DNA of 64,000 nt from Ligustrum vulgare (lineage: Eukaryota > Streptophyta > Magnoliopsida > Lamiales > Oleaceae), in assembly GCA_963555705.1 (NCBI GenBank), contig OY743170.1, positions 34,108,618-34,172,617 of the forward strand, given 5' to 3'. The notes beneath the pieces were generated by a model that was given only the letters and a program-made list of their open reading frames with translations, had not been told where the DNA came from and ran no database searches. The position numbers were made by a program, and so were the translations under genes. Shown here piece after piece: positions 34,598 to 46,362 of the stretch (position 1 is its first letter; each line of letters starts with the position of its first letter).

Positions 34598-35833
34598 TCA
34601 CCCCCTGTTAGACTCGCGACGTCCTCGTCGAGCTTAACCCATCTGAGGAGTAACCACTTATTCAAAGTGAGAAATTGGGGACATGCGATTGAATGTTTGG
34701 GATTATGTGAGATAATGATTGTCATAAGGTCAATTGTATATAAAAGGTATAATAGATGATTGTAAGGAATAATGTGATGATGAGAACTGAAGGTGATAAT
34801 GTATTGAAATTATGAAATAAGTTGACCATCCATGAATAAGTTATGTTGTATTTGGTTCTAAGTGGAAATTCGAAGAAAGATGAATCTCAGTCATGGAAAA
34901 TAAATCAGGATTCATCGTAATTTGAATGATTCACTGATGTACGTTAAGCTTTCATTGATGATACTAGAATATCATATGAGAGATTGTTGGATGAAATTGG
35001 TGAAAGAAACTTTATTAGGTCCTAGATTTGTACAAGTATTGCAGAAGTAATGCATCTGATCGGAGGAAAGTTTAGGATAGTACATACCATGAAATTGTGG
35101 AGATTATTATTGATGGTATCTTGATTCAAAAATAAGAAATGAAATTTTAGGCAATTGTCCTTGTGGATAGGATTTATGGAAAATGAGAATAAGACTTCAC
35201 AATGATTATTTATTATGGAGTAGTGTGCAGAAAGAGTGACAATGGCAGAGTCCAAGATTTATTGAGTTTGAGAGATTGATATAAAATCCTAGTGAGTATA
35301 TTGATGTAAAGGGTTCATGTGAAGGATATGATGGTTATTATGTTGTAATCTTAGAGAGATTGATATGATTATTTGAGGTCAGTTGTGTGACTTTTACTTA
35401 TAATGGGATTGTATTTTTGGGTTAAGTAAACTTGATGAGGAATTCTATATGAATCACAAAAGTTTTATTCATTGGTGATATGTCAATGATTTATTTATAA
35501 AATACTTGGTTAGAGTATTATTATGATGATTTTGAAAGCATGGATTCTTAAATTAGTACCTTGGATTTAGTTTTAAGATGAGTGTATGATGTTGAATACT
35601 TTATTACAATATGTAAGTGTGGGTTACAGGATTTACGTTGATCCTCCGATTTTAAAAGAAATGTCAGCACGTTCAGAAAGGATTTCGTTTGTGAATCTTT
35701 CCAGAATGATTCTGTCAAAGTTTTAGTATTCCTACTATATATTTTGGTATGGACAACGAGTTTCACAAATTCTGGTTTATGAAGTCTTATTTTGGTCAAT
35801 CTTCTTGATTTTAATTTTAAGGATGTGATCAAT

Positions 35834-35907
<74 letters not shown>

Positions 35908-36659
35908 GTTTAGACGCTAGAATAGAACCTATGAAAGACTGGAAATAGAAAGTAAGTGAATGGATTCATAAGTGGGATAATGTCGGTTGATGGTCTCCTA
36001 CAACAATAGCTATCAAATTTCGATCCGTATTGAGTACTATGCGATAGGAAGTGTAGATCGTCGGTTCACGAGGGTGAAGTAGGAGAAAGAAGATTATTGG
36101 GTCCAGAAATAGTACAGCAGACAATTGAAGTTGTTGTAAAGAGTCGCCAGTGGATGAAAATTGCACAGAGTAGACATAAAAGCTATGTGGACAGAAGAAG
36201 GAAATCTTGGAATTCGTTGAAGGAGATATGATCTTTTTGAAGGTAGCTCTTATGGAAAGAGTCATGAGGTTCGGGAAGAAAAGAAGGTTGAGCCCCTTTG
36301 AGAGGCTAGAAATGATGAGTGACCTAATTTATTTGATTGCATTACTACCAAAACCATCTGGGATACAAACGGTGTTTTACGTCTTATTGCTGAGGAAGTA
36401 TTATCCAGACTCATCTATAATCTCAGCTATGAGTAATTAGATCTTCGTGAGAAATTGATATAAGAATAGTCATACGAGAACCTTAGAAAAGGGCTAATAA
36501 GGAACTTAAGAGAAAGAAGGTAACATTAGTTAAAGTCCTTTTGGAGGAATCATGTAGTGGAAGAGATTACTTGAGAACGCAATGATGAAATGCATACCAA
36601 GTATTCATTTTGGTAAATTTTAATTTCGAGGACGAAATTTCTTTTAGGGGGTAAGGAAT
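34598..36659 (+). pseudogene. Cassandra internal stub, unidentified DNA and Tekay integrase end
   Basis: 34598-34690 belongs to Cassandra (- strand). 34690-35960 is AT-rich with no recognisable coding and a long (TA)n tract at 35835-35904. From about 36050 to 36430 the + strand recalls the integrase C-terminus of Tekay/Del chromoviruses: GERRLLGPEIVQQTIEVV, AQSRHKSYVDRRRK, GKKRRLSPFERLE and LLRKYYPDSSIISA, in shifting frames. A polypurine-like TTTTAGGGGGTAAGGAA precedes the LTR at 36660. Confidence 0.78.
35835..35904. repeat. (TA)n microsatellite
   Basis: About 35 uninterrupted TA units; such tracts often vary in length and may be mis-assembled. Confidence 0.95.
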
Positions 36660-37463
36660 TGTAAGACCGCTTTTCATTTTTCTTACAATTTTAAATTTCC
36701 ACGTAATATTGTGGTGAATGTTATTATAAATTATAATTTTATGATCTTTAACATCTATAATTGGAATTATCTTGCAGTGGAAGGACTTGGACGCCGTCTC
36801 GATCAATGTACCAATTAAAATGTTTATAAATTGTTTACGTACAATTCTATGTCTAATTGTTTATCTCAAATTGTTGCTTGCCAATTCTATTGTAATTGAG
36901 TAGTAAGTTGCCTAAATTGCATTAAATTGAAGTTGGGAAAAGTTTGGTGACACTTTGGAATTTTATTTGAAAGTTATGAGCCTACATTACTAATTTATGA
37001 GAGTTGAGGGACTAAATTGCAATTTACCAAAAGTTAAAAATTAAACCTAACCTAAAGATCTCACACTCTCATACCACTCTCTCACCCGACGCCTCTCTCA
37101 CTCGGTCTCTCCCTCTCCGCGTCGTCTCTCCCTCTCCGCGTCGCCTCTCCCTCTCCGCGTCGCCTCTCCCTCGAATTCTCCCTTGTCGCCGGCCATCACC
37201 ACCACCACCACCACCGTGCACCTTCACCACGGTAACGTCCCCTTCCCCTTCCCCTCTCACACACAGTCACACACACTGCACTGAACGCGCTCACACACGT
37301 TTTCACACACATACACATACACAAATTCTTATGTTTAATTGTATGTATATATTGATGTATATAAGAATTTATGTAAGTATGTATGTATTTTTACTACAAT
37401 TTTTAGATTTCAGATTTGGGTTTTGGTTAAATTTCGTATTTTTGACAGTGAAATTCAGGTTTG

Positions 37464-37513
<50 letters not shown>

Positions 37514-39440
37514 TGTGTGTATACATATGTGTGTACTTTTTCAGATTTGTGGATTCAGTGAATAAATTGGTTTTTTGGGATTTCTAATTAAATTGGAAAT
37601 TTATTATATTTTCAGACTTAGGAAATTTAATTTTAATTATGGTAACTGATAATTGATTTCGGTTAGTTAATTTGGAGTTATCTTTATAATTTCAGTTTAG
37701 GGTAGATTATGTAAATGTGTACTAATTTCAGATTTATTAATTTATATGGATTAATTTCACATTTCCAAAATTATGAATTTGTTAATTCAATTGAAAGGTT
37801 TACTGTCATTTTTGAGAATTTACAGATTTCGAATAGTTAGCATGCTAATTGGAATTGTCCTTGTGAAATTCAAGCTGTGATGAAGATTCCATAACTTTAA
37901 CCTTTGTGTAATTTGATTAGTTAGATTTCAATTTTGGGCATTTGAGTTAATCTCTTATTTCGAATGAAGTATGATCTGTGTTTGACGTAGTTTAAGATTC
38001 CAATTGATTTGAATTATAAGTCACATGAAAGTTTCAACCTTGCTTAGAGTTTAAAATGCGATTTTGAACTAAAAGTATATTTCATTAAATGAATGGGTAC
38101 AACTAGGATTTTGGTACATTGACGTCACGGGCAGCCGATGCTCCTCCACTTGCAAATTCAGAAACGGTAAATTACTAAGGACGTCAAGTAAGTAAACTCC
38201 CCCTAATTTCATGAAAGTAGAAAGTTAATGTGAAATTAATGTGCGTAAGTGATTTCGTGTTAATTACTTAATGTTGATGTATTTGAATTGCCATATGCAA
38301 GTATGTGTATTTAAGGGAATGTTCAAACATGCACATTATCATGTCATTGCATCATTAAGCATGCATTGGCATCGAAATGAGAAAGTCAAATGTTTTAATG
38401 AAAGGAATGTGTCAAAGTGCAATTTTGTCAAAAATTATGTATCCCAAGTTTTTGAAAGAATGGGTGTACTTCTATGTTATGAAAGATCCGAGTGGGAAAT
38501 GGGGCACGGGGGACCGGCGTACCCGAATGTAATGAGCCGCTTTGCGGTGGAATGAATGTAATGAGCCGCTTTGCGGTGGAATGAATGAATGAACCGCTTT
38601 GCGGTGGGAAAGTGAATGTTAAACCGCTTTGCGGTGGAAATGCGCATGTTAATCTGGTTCCAAATAAGAATGGCCCACTGTTATCTGATTGACTAGAAGT
38701 TACATCAAGTGAGCTCACGATGGAAATGAAGTGAAAGTTTTGAAATGTTAAACGAAAGTTTGAAAAGTTTGAAAGTTCTGGAAAGTAAAGTAAATGGGGA
38801 TACATACTTGGAATTTTTAAAGCATTCATGTCATAAGCATGCATTCATGCATACAGTTTACTTACTGAGCTTTAGCTCACCCCAATCCCTCCCCAATATT
38901 TCAGGTGATGAAAGTTAGGTGATCCGAGGAGAACATTTGGCGGCTGACTCAGACAGTACCCGCTGTCGACATTATTTAATAAAGTTAAATTTATTAAAGT
39001 TATCATTTGAATTTATTCCTTAATTCATTATTTTGATAATTGTCTGGTTGAGATTAGTTTAAATTAGTTATGGAATTTCTTATATTGGTTATATTATCAC
39101 TTATTGTATTTAATTGAAGCTTATTGATGAAAAATGTTGTGTTGAGGAGTTTGGGGATTGAATTTGAAATAGTGTGGTGATGTGGGAGTTTGAAGTAGAA
39201 TTGGGTTTGTATGTTGAGTATTGGATTTTTATTTGAGTTGAGTTTTATGTTGTAAAATGGTTTTGATGTCCCTCTACAGGTTGGTTAAGTCCAATTTATA
39301 GAGGAGATTCTGCCGAAATTTTGTAAGAATTTTATAATAGATAAATGAATATTTTGATGTGTAAATGATTTAATTCCGCATATAATGTGAATGGAAGTTA
39401 ACATGCCTAGGTTTTAGACTTCTGAACTTGGGGTGTTACA
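36660..39440 (+). repeat. Tekay-type 3' LTR (2781 bp)
   Basis: Begins TGTAAGACCGC after the polypurine tract and ends GGGTGTTACA. It contains a 21-bp GC-rich minisatellite (CTCTCCCTCTCCGCGTCGC, about 37100-37172), a second (TA)n tract (37468-37510) and a hairpin repeat cluster (38537-38637). Its length and TGTAA...TTACA ends fit the Tekay/Del lineage. Confidence 0.82.
38537..38637. repeat. Four CCGCTTTGCGGTGG hairpin repeats
   Basis: Perfect copies at 38537, 38566, 38594 and 38624, each containing the inverted pair CCGC/GCGG around TTT. They are separated by AATGAATG-type spacers of about 14-16 bp. Confidence 0.9.
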
Positions 39441-39445
39441 TTTCT

Positions 39446-39851
39446 CCTTCAATTTTCTCGGCTTTTTGGGCTGCTCATTTGTGCCAACAAGTTTTTTTCC
39501 TGTTTTAAGCTCATTGTTTGACTTCGGTACCTGTAAAACAGATTTTACAGAACTGGGGAGGGATGTGTTAGCGTGAGTAAGTGCAAATAGACTCATTTTT
39601 GTGGTAGACTCTCTTTTCTTTTGCTTTTTGCACTGAGTCTCTCCTTTTTCTGAGGTTTGAACCTCAACCCTCTTTTCTTTATTTTTCACTCCCTCTCCTT
39701 TTTCTGAAGTCGTGGCCTCAACTCTCTTTTCGTTAATTTTCACTCCCTCTCCTTTTCCTGAGGTCGTGGCCTCAACTCTCTTATTTTTCCCCTCAAACTC
39801 ACTTTTCACTTTCAATTGATCTTTCAGGGCTTCAGTTGGAGATAGTGGCAT
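39446..39851 (-). pseudogene. Array unit 1, repeat-rich tail reading frame (interrupted)
   Basis: Starts MPLSPTEALKDQLKVKSEFE, the sequence that normally follows the protease in this gypsy group. Three ~17-residue repeats of the KRVEATTSxKGEGV type follow, then SLFALTHANTSLPSSVKSVL and a basic end. It is separated from the protease frame by a stop at 39851. It is cut at 39441-39445 by the Cassandra/Tekay insertion. Copies 2 and 3 have lost one base near the start and therefore begin at the internal MKVKSEF. Confidence 0.75.
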
Positions 39852-40756
39852 TAGAGTAGACTCTTTCCCCCTTTTACCAGGCTGTATCTATTCGTATACC
39901 CATCATGTAGCACAGCCCTTTCATGCTGCCAAGGTCTCCCCAACAGTATGTGACTAATTTGCATTAGCACCACGTCACAAATTACCTCATCCGAATACCC
40001 ACCAAAAGAAAATGCCACTAAAGCCTGTCTCTTCACCTTAACTTCCCCTGACTCAGTCAACCATTGTAATTTATAAGGTGTTGAATGTTTCATTAAAGGT
40101 AAGCCTAATTTTTCCACCAACATTGTACTAACTACATTAGTACAACTTCCCCCGTCAATCACCAAGCTACAAACTTTTTCATCCACTAAGCATCTAGTGC
40201 GAAAAATATTATCCTTCTGTTCATCCACGTTACCCACAACATCCACCTTACGTCTAATGCTAAGAGCACGCCTATCATTAATTGACTCATCCACCATAAT
40301 ACTTTTTGCCCCTTCACTATTACATCTATCCTTTTTACGTGGACAATCAAGTGCAATGTGACCCCGTTCCAAACATTTAAAGCACTTAATATTTTTATCC
40401 TTAAGAGGCTTGGAATCAGAATTATTTTTACCTTTAGTTGTCGGTTCCTCCCTCCTTTTGTGAACATGATCACTACTCTCCCGTTTTGATGTCTCTTTTC
40501 GCTTCAATGGCCTTTCATTATCCACACCAACCTCATGTCTATTACCTCTCCTAACCCGAGAACCATCATGAGATTGATCCCGAGGTCGTTGTTCACGTTC
40601 TGTACCTCGATTCTCCATCTGAGTCATAAACCTCTCAAATTGTGCCCTCATTGCTGCAATATTATCATTACACTGTTCATCCATTCTATTCATACCCCTG
40701 AGTTGTTTCATGTCTCCAACAGAAGATGAAGATGTGGAAACCTTTCTATCAGACAT
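39851..40756 (-). CDS. Array unit 1, short gag-protease protein
   Basis: 301 residues. The N-terminus is serine-rich (MSDRKVSTSSSSVGD) and is followed by a charged region. A zinc knuckle CX2CX4HX4C lies at 125-138 (Cys125, Cys128, His133, Cys138). A retropepsin-like domain has active-site DGGS at 201-204 and flap-distal LLGRPW at 271-276. DGGS in place of DTG/DSG is usual in a set of plant Ty3/gypsy pols. The gag part is far too short to hold a capsid domain. There is no RT, RNase H or integrase anywhere in the unit, so it would depend on a partner element. A stop at the end separates it from the tail frame. Confidence 0.85.
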   Translation of the reverse strand: MSDRKVSTSSSSVGDMKQLRGMNRMDEQCNDNIAAMRAQFERFMTQMENRGTEREQRPRDQSHDGSRVRRGNRHEVGVDNERPLKRKETSKRESSDHVHKRREEPTTKGKNNSDSKPLKDKNIKCFKCLERGHIALDCPRKKDRCNSEGAKSIMVDESINDRRALSIRRKVDVVGNVDEQKDNIFRTRCLVDEKVCSLVIDGGSCTNVVSTMLVEKLGLPLMKHSTPYKLQWLTESGEVKVKRQALVAFSFGGYSDEVICDVVLMQISHILLGRPWQHERAVLHDGYTNRYSLVKGGKSLL

Positions 40757-41013
40757 TTTTAAGACACGAACAAGGAAATTCGGAATATTTGGGGAATATT
40801 TGGGAATCTTCGAAAGTTTTTTTTTTTAATCTGCCAGAGAATCTGACTACGAGTATGGCAGAAAAAACAGAACTGGATTTGGACGAAAAACGAACAAGAA
40901 AAACACTTTTGAATTTTTGGGACTGACTCTTATGGATCAAACTGAAGAAAATTATGACTGACACGAAGAACACGAAAAAAAATCAAGAAACGCAAGAATC
41001 TGAAATAGATTCA

Positions 41014-41028
41014 AGCTATGATACCAGA
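41014..41028 (-). other. Array unit 1 primer-binding site
   Basis: The minus strand reads TCTGGTATCATAGC beside LTR 2. It is the Met-type site with one change from TGGTATCAGAGC. Copy 2 (43678-43692) is perfect and copy 3 (46348-46362) reads TAGTATCAGAGC. Confidence 0.8.
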
Positions 41029-41974
41029 TGATGAGATCCCAGTCGGGGAATCTCGTCGAACACGCGGAATAACGACAATTAAAACCTAGGAAAGATCTAG
41101 ATCAGATTTGACGCGAAAAATAAACAAGAATTAAAATACTGGAAAGATAAAATTGACGATTGGACCCTGACCCAAGATTCACGACGCAAGAAATTGACGA
41201 TGCGGAATCGAGATCCAAGGTTTTCGAAACACCACAAGGACTTGTCAATTTCCTTGATAAGATTCTAAATTGGTAACGCCACAAATATTCTCGCGAATAA
41301 TTGATAAGTTCAACGCCACAAATATTTTCACAATATTTGATAAGTTGGATTTGTTCTCGAAGAACACCAAAGGGACTCCTCAACCTTTCAATTGGAGAAA
41401 ATTTCTCAACTTTATTCATAAACTCAAACTTAACTTTTACAATGAATGGAAAGAAGTATAAATAAGCAAAATAACCCAGCATCTAATTTACTCAAAATAG
41501 AACTCTAATTAGACTAAAATTCTAAAATAGGAAAATAACCTAAAAACAAAAAAAAGGAATAAAATAATTAAAAATCTGGAAAATCTGGCCGCTACTCAAT
41601 TACGTCCGTGAATAATTCTTTTACGGCCGTAATGGCCTTTCTGGTTAAAATTGTGTCATCGATTACAGCCGTGACGAATCTCTTACGGCTGTGAAATGCT
41701 CATTTTACGGCCGTAAGTATCGTTCTGCTTAATTTCTGTCTTTTCCTTTGATAATTTGTTATGGCCGTGAATATATATATTACGGCCGTGAAGATCCTCT
41801 TTTACGGCCGTAAGGTATTTTCTGCTCAAATTACTTCTTTTTCTTTATTCGGCTCGATCCAGCCCTCTTCTCGGCTTGTCCCCAACACGGAACTTGCTCC
41901 GTTTTGCACGTAGATCACTATCGTATTGCCGATGGCTCGACTTCGCCCTTCGATGTCTTGTCCGGATCATATCA
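41029..41974 (-). repeat. Array LTR 2
   Basis: 946 bp, nearly identical to LTR 3 and sharing with it a deletion around the paired palindromes that LTRs 1 and 4 retain. Confidence 0.92.
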
Positions 41975-42090
41975 TACTCTCTCTCTTGAAAAGGATTCGA
42001 CCTCGAATCCAATTTTGGTCGGATTTTCAAACTCCTTCTGCTTTTCTGGGCTCGATGATCATGCTTATGCTTCGTGCTTGCTTTCAACCT

Positions 42091-42480
42091 TTATCGCTGC
42101 CCATTTTTCTCCTTCAATTTTCTCGGCTTTTTGGGCTGCTCATTTGTGCCAACAAGTTTTTTTCCTGTTTTAAGCTCATTGTTTGACTTCGGTACCTGTA
42201 AAACAGATTTTACAGAACTGGGGAGGGATGTGTTAGCGTGAGTAAGTGCAAATAGACTCATTTTTGTGGTAGACTCTCTTTTCTTTTGCTTTTTGCACTC
42301 AGTCTCTCCTTTTTCTGAGGTTTGAACCTCAACTCTCTTTTCTTTATTTTTCACTCCCTCTCCTTTTTCTGAGGTCGTGGCCTCAACTCTCTTTTCGTTA
42401 ATTTCCACTCCCTCTCCTTTTCCTGAGGTCGTGGCCTCAACTCTCTTATTTTTCCCCTCAAACTCACTTTTCACTTTCAA
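42091..42480 (-). pseudogene. Array unit 2, tail reading frame
   Basis: 129 residues from MKVKSEFEGKNKRVEATTSG, the same repeat-rich tail as unit 1, running through to PRKLKEKNGQR before the stop. A one-base deletion near 42489 removes the upstream LSPTEALKDQ start seen in unit 1. Function unknown. Confidence 0.65.
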
Positions 42481-42514
42481 TTGATCTTTAGGGCTTCAGT
42501 TGGAGATAGTGGCA

Positions 42515-43420
42515 TTAGAGTAAACTTTTTCCCCCTTTTACCAGGCTGTATCTATTCGTATACCCATCATGTAGCACAGCCCTTTCATGCTGCCAAGGTC
42601 TCCCCAACAGTATGTGACTAATTTGCATTGGCACCACGTCACAAATTACCTCATCCGAATACCCACCAAAAGAAAATGCCACTAAAGCCTGTCTCTTCAC
42701 CTTAACTTCCCCTGACTCAGTCAACCATTGTAATTTATAAGGTGTTGAATGTTTCATTAAAGGTAAGCCTAATTTTTCCACCAACATTGTACTAACTACA
42801 TTAGTACAACTTCCCCCGTCAATCACCAAGCTACAAACTTTTTCATCCACTAAGCATCTAGTGCGAAAAATATTATCCTTCTGTTCATCCACGTTACCCA
42901 CAACATCCACCTTACGTCTAATGCTAAGAGCACGCCTATCATTAATTGACTCATCCACCATAATACTTTTTGCCCCTTCACTATTACATCTATCCTTTTT
43001 ACGTGGACAATCAAGTGCAATGTGACCCCGTTCCAAATATTTAAAGCACTTAATATTTTTATCCTTAAGAGGCTTGGAATCAGAATTATTTTTACCTTTA
43101 GTTGTCGGTTCCTCCCTCCTTTTGTGAACATGATCACTACTCTCCCGTTTTGATGTCTCTTTTCGCTTCAATGGCCTTTCATTATCCACACCAACCTCAT
43201 GTCTATTACCTCTCCTAACCCGAGAACCATCATGAGATTGATCCCGAGGTCGTTGTTCACGTTCTGTACCTCGATTCTCCATCTGAGTCATAAACCTCTC
43301 AAATTGTGCCCTCATTGCTGCAATATTATCATTACACTGTTCATCCATTCTATTCATACCCCTGAGTTGTTTCATGTCTCCAACAGAAGATGAAGATGTG
43401 GAAACCTTTCTATCAGACAT
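42515..43420 (-). CDS. Array unit 2, short gag-protease protein
   Basis: 301 residues, almost identical to the unit 1 protein. The second zinc-knuckle cysteine is changed to tyrosine (CFKYLERGH), so the knuckle should not bind zinc. The protease DGGS and LLGRPW motifs are intact. Confidence 0.85.
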   Translation of the reverse strand: MSDRKVSTSSSSVGDMKQLRGMNRMDEQCNDNIAAMRAQFERFMTQMENRGTEREQRPRDQSHDGSRVRRGNRHEVGVDNERPLKRKETSKRESSDHVHKRREEPTTKGKNNSDSKPLKDKNIKCFKYLERGHIALDCPRKKDRCNSEGAKSIMVDESINDRRALSIRRKVDVVGNVDEQKDNIFRTRCLVDEKVCSLVIDGGSCTNVVSTMLVEKLGLPLMKHSTPYKLQWLTESGEVKVKRQALVAFSFGGYSDEVICDVVPMQISHILLGRPWQHERAVLHDGYTNRYSLVKGGKSLL

Positions 43421-43692
43421 TTTTAAGACACGAACAAGGAAATTCGGAATATTTGGGGAATATTTGGGAATCTTCGAAAGTTTTTTTTTTTAATCTGCCA
43501 GAGAATCTGACTACGAGTATGGCAGAAAAAACGGAACTGGATTTGGACGAAAAACGAACAAGAAAAACACTTTTGAATTTTTGGGACTGACTCTTATGGA
43601 TCAAACTGAAGAAAATTATGACTGACACGAAGAACACGAAAAAAAATCAAGAAACGCAAGAATCTGAAATAGATCCAAGCTCTGATACCAGA

Positions 43693-44638
43693 TGATGAGA
43701 TCCCAGTCGGGGAATCTCGTCGAACACGCGGAATAACGACAATTAAAACCTAGGAAAGATCTAGATCAGATTTGACGCGAAAAATAAACAAGAATTAAAA
43801 TACTGGAAAGATAAAATTGACGATTGGACCCTGACCCAAGATTCACGACGCAAGAAATTGACGATGCGGAATCGAGATCCAAGGTTTTCGAAACACCACA
43901 AGGACTTGTCAATTTCCTTGATAAGATTCTAAATTGGAAACGCCACAAATATTCTCGCGAATAATTGATAAGTTCAACGCCACAAATATTTTCACAATAT
44001 TTGATAAGTTGGATTTGTTCTCGAAGAACACCAAAGGGACTCCTCAACCTTTCAATTGGAGAAAATTTCTCAACTTTATTCATAAACTCAAACTTAACTT
44101 TTACAATGAATGGAAAGAAGTATAAATAAGCAAAATAACTCAGCATCTAATTTACTCAAAATAGAACTCTAATTAGACTAAAATTCTAAAATAGGAAAAT
44201 AACCTAAAAACAAAAAAAAGGAATAAAATAATTAAAAATCTGGAAAATCTGGCCGCTACTCAATTACGGCCGTGAATAATTCTTTTACGGCCGTAATGGC
44301 CTTTCTGGTTAAAATTGTGTCATCGATTACAGCCGTGACGAATCTCTTACGGCCGTGAAATGCTCCTTTTACGGCCGTAAGTATCGTTCTGCTTAATTTC
44401 TGTCTTTTCCTTTGATAATTTGTTATGGCCGTGAATATATGTATTACGGCCGTGAAGATCCTCTTTTACGGCCGTAAGGTATTTTCTGCTCAAATTACTT
44501 CTTTTTCTTTATTCGGCTCGATCCAGCCCTCTTCTCGGCTTGTCCCCAACACGGAACTTGCTCCGTTTTGCACGTAGATCACTATCGTATTGTCGATGGC
44601 TCGACTTCGCCCTTCGATGTCTTGTCCGGATCATATCA
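43693..44638 (-). repeat. Array LTR 3
   Basis: 946 bp, nearly identical to LTR 2. Confidence 0.92.
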
Positions 44639-44754
44639 TACTCCCTCTCTTGAAAAGGATTCGACCTCGAATCCAATTTTGGTCGGATTTTCAAACTCCT
44701 TCTGCTTTTCTGGGCTCGATGATCATGCTTATGCTTCGTGCTTGCTTTCAACCT

Positions 44755-45144
44755 TTATCGCTGCCCATTTTTCTCCTTCAATTTTCTCGGCTTTTTGGGC
44801 TGCTCATTTGTGCCAACAAGTTTTTTTCCTGTTTTAAGCTCATTGTTTGACTTCGGTACCTGTAAAACAGATTTTACAGAACTGGGGAGGGATGTGTTAG
44901 CGTGAGTAAGTGCAAATAGACTCATTTTTGTGGTAGACTCTCTTTTCTTTTGCTTTTTGCACTCAGTCTCTCCTTTTTCTGAGGTTTGAACCTCAACTCT
45001 CTTTTCTTTATTTTTCACTCCCTCTTCTTTTTCTGAGGTCGTGGCCTCAACTCTCTTTTCGTTAATTTCCACTCCCTCTCCTTTTCCTGAGGTCGTGGCC
45101 TCAACTCTCTTATTTTTCCCCTCAAACTCACTTTTCACTTTCAA
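44755..45144 (-). pseudogene. Array unit 3, tail reading frame
   Basis: 129 residues, with one change in the repeat region (SEKEEGV for SEKGEGV) relative to unit 2. It has the same upstream one-base deletion. Confidence 0.65.
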
Positions 45145-45178
45145 TTGATCTTTAGGGCTTCAGTTGGAGATAGTGGCA

Positions 45179-46084
45179 TTAGAGTAAACTTTTTCCCCCT
45201 TTTACCAGGCTGTATCTATTCGTATACCCATCATGTAGCACAGCCCTTTCATGCTGCCAAGGTCTCCCCAACAGTATGTGACTAATTTGCATTGGCACCA
45301 CGTCACAAATTACCTCATCCGAATACCCACCAAAAGAAAATGCCACTAAAGCCTGTCTCTTCACCTTAACTTCCCCTGACTCAGTCAACCATTGTAATTT
45401 ATAAGGTGTTGAATGTTTCATTAAAGGTAAGCCTAATTTTTCCACCAACATTGTACTAACTACATTAGTACAACTTCCCCCGTCAATCACCAAGCTACAA
45501 ACTTTTTCATCCACTAAGCATCTAGTGCGAAAAATATTATCCTTCTGTTCATCCACGTTACCCACAACATCCACCTTACGTCTAATGCTAAGAGCACGCC
45601 TATCATTAATTGACTCATCCACCATAATACTTTTTGCCCCTTTACTATTACATCTATCCTTTTTACGTGGACAATCAAGTGCAATGTGACCCCGTTCCAA
45701 ACATTTAAAGCACTTAATATTTTTATCCTTAAGAGGCTTGGAATCAGAATTATTTTTACCTTTAGTTGTCGGTTCCTCCCTCCTTTTGTGAACATGATCA
45801 CTACTCTCCCGTTTTGATGTCTCTTTTCGCTTCAATGGCCTTTCATTATCCACACCAACCTCATGTCTATTACCTCTCCTAACCCGAGAACCATCATGAG
45901 ATTGATCCCGAGGTCGTTGTTCACGTTCTGTACCTCGATTCTCCATCTGAGTCATAAACCTCTCAAATTGTGCCCCCATTGCTGCAATATTATCATTACA
46001 CTGTTCATCCCTTCTATTCACACCCTTGAGCTGTTTCCTGTCTCCAACAGAAGATGAAGATGTGGAAACCTTTCTATCAGACAT
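45179..46084 (-). CDS. Array unit 3, short gag-protease protein
   Basis: 301 residues with an intact zinc knuckle (CFKCLERGHIALDC) and DGGS protease site. The first 40 residues differ at several positions from units 1 and 2 (for example DRKQLKGVNRRDEQ). This is the unit next to the outer 5' LTR and is the least like the other two. Confidence 0.85.
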   Translation of the reverse strand: MSDRKVSTSSSSVGDRKQLKGVNRRDEQCNDNIAAMGAQFERFMTQMENRGTEREQRPRDQSHDGSRVRRGNRHEVGVDNERPLKRKETSKRESSDHVHKRREEPTTKGKNNSDSKPLKDKNIKCFKCLERGHIALDCPRKKDRCNSKGAKSIMVDESINDRRALSIRRKVDVVGNVDEQKDNIFRTRCLVDEKVCSLVIDGGSCTNVVSTMLVEKLGLPLMKHSTPYKLQWLTESGEVKVKRQALVAFSFGGYSDEVICDVVPMQISHILLGRPWQHERAVLHDGYTNRYSLVKGGKSLL

Positions 46085-46362
46085 TTTTAAGACACGAACA
46101 AGGAAATTTGGAATATTTGGGGAATATTTGGGAATCTTCGAATTTTTTTTTTTAATCTGCCAGAGAATTTGACTACGAGTATGGTAGAAAAAACGGAACT
46201 GGATTTGGACGAAAAACGAACAAGAAAAACACTTTTGAATTTTTGGGACTGATTCTTATGGATCAAACTGAAGAAAATTATGACTGACACGAAAAACGCG
46301 AAGAACACGAAAAAAATCAAGAAACGCAAGAATCTGAAATAGATCCAAGCTCTGATACTAGA

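Larger units (their letters stand above)
34320..39440. mobile_element. Composite insertion: Cassandra end (left) and Tekay-type end (right)
   Basis: Starts TGTAACGACCCGGG and ends GGGGTGTTACA, flanked by TTTCT at 34315-34319 and 39441-39445. Comparison with interiors 2 and 3, which read straight through (CATTTTTCTCCTTC), proves a single 5-bp duplication. The left 278 bp are a Cassandra LTR on the minus strand; the right 2781 bp are a chromovirus LTR on the plus strand. Confidence 0.88.

Noticed and set aside
37069..37260. Arg/Gly-rich small protein on the minus strand
   Set aside because: Produced by the 21-bp minisatellite in the Tekay LTR; low-complexity translation.
41904..42186. Open frames of 86-89 residues on the + strand, repeated at 44568-44850 and in part at 34053-34343
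   Set aside because: They span the LTR/interior border antisense to the retroelement and repeat only because the array repeats.
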